Of a stretch of 64,000 nt of DNA, positions 61,556 through 64,000 are shown in pieces. Both the position numbers and the translations under genes were made by a program. The DNA is from Ornithinimicrobium cavernae (GTDB lineage Bacteria; Actinomycetota; Actinomycetes; Actinomycetales; Dermatophilaceae). Position 1 is the first letter of the stretch, and every line of letters starts with the position of its first letter. The notes under the pieces are model-generated. The model was given only the letters and a program-made list of their open reading frames with translations, was not told the origin of the DNA and did no database searches. The stretch covers positions 1 through 64,000 of the forward strand of contig NZ_QDDJ01000015.1 of the NCBI RefSeq assembly GCF_003121625.1. Direction: 5' to 3'.

Positions 61556-63039
61556 GGCGTCCACCCCAGGGCCCGGGTCAGGGCCGTCGTCGAGGCGGCG
61601 GAGGCGCCGTAGGTGCGGATGACCCGCTCGAACCGGTCCAGCTCCGGGGCCGGCCAGCCCAGCTCGACCAGCCACACCTGCGGGTTCGTGGTCAGCGTCT
61701 CGCGCACCCACCGCCAGACCCGCACGTCGGAGGTGGCACCCCGGACGAGCAGCAGGGTCGGGCCCTGCGGCAGCGCCGTGGCCGCCAGGGCGGACGGCAG
61801 CAGTCGCGGGGTGTCCGCCCCCACGAGCCCCCACGCGGTCTGCCCGACGGCGGGGCTGGTGCCGGTCTCCAGGTGGATGACGCGGGCCGCGGGCAGGGAC
61901 GGGATGCCGTCGAGCAGGGCGGTGGCGGCACGCGCCGAGGCCTGCCTGGCGTGCGCGATCACCGTCGCACGGGTCGCGCTGGTCATGGTCGTGGCACGAC
62001 CGGTCCTGAGAGGGCCGGCCGGGAGAGGACCCGCGGGGTCGGACGGTCCGGACCAGGCCGCGCGAAGGCGACCGACCCGGTCGGCGGCGTCGGCCAGGCG
62101 CTCCGCGGGCAGGCTGCCCTCCTCCACGGCCGCCGCGATGGCGCGGGCCACCCGGCGCACGACCAGCGGCCCCTCGTCGGTGCCCGGACCCAGGCACAGC
62201 AGGTCCGCGCCCGCGGCGAGCGCGCGGACCGCCGCCCCGGGCATCCCGCCATCGCCCTGGGCACCGGCCATGTCGAGCGCGTCGGTGACGACCACCCCCT
62301 CGAAGCCGAGCTCCCCGCGCAGCACGTCCTGCAGCAGGACGGGGCTGAAGGTCGCCGGCCGGTCGGGGTCGAGCGCCTCGATCACGACGTGCGAGGTCAT
62401 GACGGTGGCGGCCCCCGCCCGGACGGCCGCCGCGAACGGCACCAGCTCGCGCTCGTGCAGCACCTCCCGGCCCGCGCGCACGGTGGGCACCGCGTGGTGG
62501 GAGTCCGTCCGCGTGTCGCCGTGCCCCGGGAAGTGCTTCACACTCGCCGCGACCCCCGCCGCGGCCAGGCCCTCCACGAAGGCGACGGTGTGCCGGGCGA
62601 CCAGCGCGGGGTCGGCGCCGAAGCTGCGGGTGCCGATGACCGGGTTGAGCGGGTCGGAGTTCACGTCGGCGCAGGGTGCCAGGTCGAGCCAGATGCCCGC
62701 TGCGGCCAGCTCGGCGCCGATCCCCGTGGCGACCGCTCGGGTGACCGAGGGAGAGTCCAGCCGCCCGAGGACGGCCGGTCCGGCATACGGGCTGCCGGTC
62801 GTGACGTGCAACCGGGTGACGTCCCCGCCCTCCTCGTCGACCGCGAGCACCGCCGTTCCGGCGAGCCCGCGCACGGTGCGGGCCAGCTCGGCCAGGTCCC
62901 GGCCGGGGGCCACGTTGTTGCCGTACAGGCAGACGCCGCCCAGGCCCAGCTCGAGCTCCTCGGGCAACCAGCGCGGCACGTCGGGCCCGGCGAAGCCGGC
63001 GAGGAGCACCCCACGGGCGGCCCGGTCCAGGCCGCTCAC
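61552..63039 (-). CDS. nagZ: GH3 beta-N-acetylhexosaminidase, NagZ-like
   Basis: A 495-residue glycoside hydrolase family 3 enzyme. The NagZ marker KHFPGHGDTRTDSHHAVP (from Lys168) contains the catalytic Asp/His dyad, and VVTDALDMAG (about 250) carries the nucleophile Asp. After about residue 335 comes a C-terminal GH3_C-like domain. No signal peptide, so it acts in the cytoplasm on imported GlcNAc-containing sugars, such as chitobiose or muropeptide-derived GlcNAc-anhMurNAc. GTG 63039 overlaps the permease stop as GTGA. Confidence 0.9.
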   Translation of the reverse strand: MSGLDRAARGVLLAGFAGPDVPRWLPEELELGLGGVCLYGNNVAPGRDLAELARTVRGLAGTAVLAVDEEGGDVTRLHVTTGSPYAGPAVLGRLDSPSVTRAVATGIGAELAAAGIWLDLAPCADVNSDPLNPVIGTRSFGADPALVARHTVAFVEGLAAAGVAASVKHFPGHGDTRTDSHHAVPTVRAGREVLHERELVPFAAAVRAGAATVMTSHVVIEALDPDRPATFSPVLLQDVLRGELGFEGVVVTDALDMAGAQGDGGMPGAAVRALAAGADLLCLGPGTDEGPLVVRRVARAIAAAVEEGSLPAERLADAADRVGRLRAAWSGPSDPAGPLPAGPLRTGRATTMTSATRATVIAHARQASARAATALLDGIPSLPAARVIHLETGTSPAVGQTAWGLVGADTPRLLPSALAATALPQGPTLLLVRGATSDVRVWRWVRETLTTNPQVWLVELGWPAPELDRFERVIRTYGASAASTTALTRALGWTP

Positions 63040-63872
63040 CCCTTCACCGCCCCGGAGACGAGGCCGGCGGTCATCCTGGTCTGGACGACCAGGAAGAAGA
63101 CGATGACCGGGACGGCCACCAGGACGGAGCCGGCCATGACGGCGGGCCAGTCGATCGCCTCGTTGGACACCGTGGTCATGCCGCGCAGCCACAGCGGCAG
63201 CGTGCGGTTGTCCGGCTCCATGACCACGACCGCGAGGGTGTACTCGTTCCAGGCCTGGAGGAAGGCGAAGACGCCGCTGGCGATCAGGCCGGGCGCGAGC
63301 AGCGGGAAGGTGATGGTGAAGAACGCCCGCACCCGGCTGCAGCCGTCGACCATGGCCGCCTCCTCCAGCTCCACGGGCACCCCGTCGACGAACCCGCGCA
63401 GCAGCCACACCGTGAACGGCAGCACGGCCGCGACATAGAGCAGCGACAGGCCCCCGACCGTGTTGTAGAGGCTCCACTCGTTGAGCATCCGGTACTGCGA
63501 GATAAACAGGGCCTCGGGCGGGATCATCTGGATCGTCAGCACGACGATGATGAAGGAGACCCGGCCGCGGAACCGGAACCGCGAGATCGCCACCGCGGCG
63601 ACGAACGCACACAGCACGGCGGCGGCCACCGCGATGAGGGTGACGGAGAGGCTGAGCCGCAGCGAGGCGAGGAACTGGTCGTCGATCGCCCGCCGGAAGG
63701 CATCCAGGTTGAGGTCGGTGGGCAGGAACGAGGGTGTCGGTGCCCGCAGCGCCTCGATCGGTTGCAGGGCCCCGTTGAGGACCCAGTAGACGGGGAAGAT
63801 CCAGACGAGCGCGAGGGCGATCGCGACCGCTCCCCAGAGCCGGCTGCGCGCGCCGCGCCCCACGCGCCTCAC
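63036..63872 (-). CDS. Carbohydrate ABC transporter permease (MalG type)
   Basis: A 278-residue permease with six hydrophobic segments and the EAA loop EEAAMVDGCSRVRAFFTITF. GTG 63872 overlaps the upstream permease stop as GTGA. With nagZ and the kinase directly downstream, the transporter likely brings in GlcNAc oligomers or muropeptides (DasABC/NgcEFG-like in position). Confidence 0.9.
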   Translation of the reverse strand: MRRVGRGARSRLWGAVAIALALVWIFPVYWVLNGALQPIEALRAPTPSFLPTDLNLDAFRRAIDDQFLASLRLSLSVTLIAVAAAVLCAFVAAVAISRFRFRGRVSFIIVVLTIQMIPPEALFISQYRMLNEWSLYNTVGGLSLLYVAAVLPFTVWLLRGFVDGVPVELEEAAMVDGCSRVRAFFTITFPLLAPGLIASGVFAFLQAWNEYTLAVVVMEPDNRTLPLWLRGMTTVSNEAIDWPAVMAGSVLVAVPVIVFFLVVQTRMTAGLVSGAVKG

Positions 63873-64000
63873 GGCGCCTCCGCCCGGAGCAGCGAGCGCA
63901 CGTAGTGGCCGGTGAGCACCAGGGTGAGGACGAGCACGAAGAGCGCGAAGGCCGAGGCCATGCCGTACTCGCTCTGCCCGACGCCGAGGGTGTAGATGTA
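63869..64000 (-). CDS. Carbohydrate ABC transporter permease (MalF type), C-terminal part
   Basis: The last 43 codons of a permease that runs off the end of the window: YIYTLGVGQSEYGMASAFAL, one membrane segment, then HYVRSLLRAEAP. The YGMASA ending is typical of MalF/LacF-like sugar permeases. It precedes the MalG-type gene with a GTGA overlap; the binding protein and regulator are presumably beyond the window. Confidence 0.8.
   Translation of the reverse strand, partial: YIYTLGVGQSEYGMASAFALFVLVLTLVLTGHYVRSLLRAEAP

Overview
This window is about 64 kb of very GC-rich DNA. Third-codon positions are dominated by G and C, GTG starts are common, and many genes are joined by ATGA, GTGA or TGATG overlaps. 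The gene content (tuberculostearate-type tmsA/tmsB pair, an F420-type LLM oxidoreductase and a deazaflavin-dependent nitroreductase relative, a DUF445 protein, CW_binding_2 surface repeats, Cas4-like/UPF1-like TM0106 helicase-nuclease) points to a high-GC actinomycete. An Intrasporangiaceae-like or related Micrococcales genome is my best inference, not a demonstrated placement. It looks like ordinary chromosome: I saw no phage or transposase genes and no CRISPR array, rRNA or tRNA.

Layout. 0-1.3 kb: three small hypothetical genes, sparse coding. 1.3-7.1 kb (minus): TM0106-family nuclease/helicase, a repeat-bearing gap, a lipoprotein and a DUF445 membrane protein. 7.2-8.3 kb (plus): zinc alcohol dehydrogenase. 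8.3-15.3 kb (minus): a tightly packed operon of beta-ureidopropionase-like amidohydrolase, dihydropyrimidinase, LLM oxidoreductase, and a two-permease NMT1-type ABC transporter, read as uptake and reductive-type catabolism of a pyrimidine, hydantoin or related N-heterocycle. 15.5-25.3 kb (minus): one 3272-residue secreted subtilase carrying a PQQ-like propeller and five repeats of a regulatory-like plus Rossmann-like module. 25.4-26.8 kb: a short Ddn-like protein, a hypothetical protein, a VapB-like antitoxin and a decayed VapC.

26.7-38.8 kb is a divergent catabolic regulon. On the minus strand, tctC-tctB-tctA (tripartite tricarboxylate uptake), SDR, MaoC, enoyl-CoA hydratase, muconate cycloisomerase, a 54-codon remnant resembling the ends of catechol 1,2-dioxygenase, muconolactone isomerase, beta-ketoadipyl-CoA-type thiolase and enol-lactonase form one operon. 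On the plus strand are a 2,4-dienoyl-CoA-reductase-like SDR, a class III CoA-transferase and a LysR regulator. The shared intergenic region holds repeated operator-like motifs. 38.9-41.6 kb: tmsA-tmsB (10-methyl fatty acids). 41.7-44.2 kb: methyltransferase and LuxR/TPR regulator. 44.5-47.2 kb: a second surface subtilase with three CW_binding_2 repeats and a small GNAT.

47.4-56.9 kb: a ROK repressor divergent from a ribose/xylose-type ABC transporter (ATPase, two permeases, lipoprotein) followed by isomerase, Gfo/Idh/MocA dehydrogenase and isomerase, i.e. import plus oxidation/isomerisation of a sugar or cyclitol. 57-58.6 kb: NERD-domain UvrD-like helicase. 58.7-64 kb: amino-sugar locus (nagA; opposite strand ABC permeases, NagZ-like GH3 hexosaminidase, ROK kinase, nagB), truncated by the window end.

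Notable non-coding structure: a palindromic repeat family at 3.5 kb and 53.8 kb, a strong hairpin followed by about 31-bp repeats at 47.3 kb, and short in-frame 15-bp tandem repeats in two genes.
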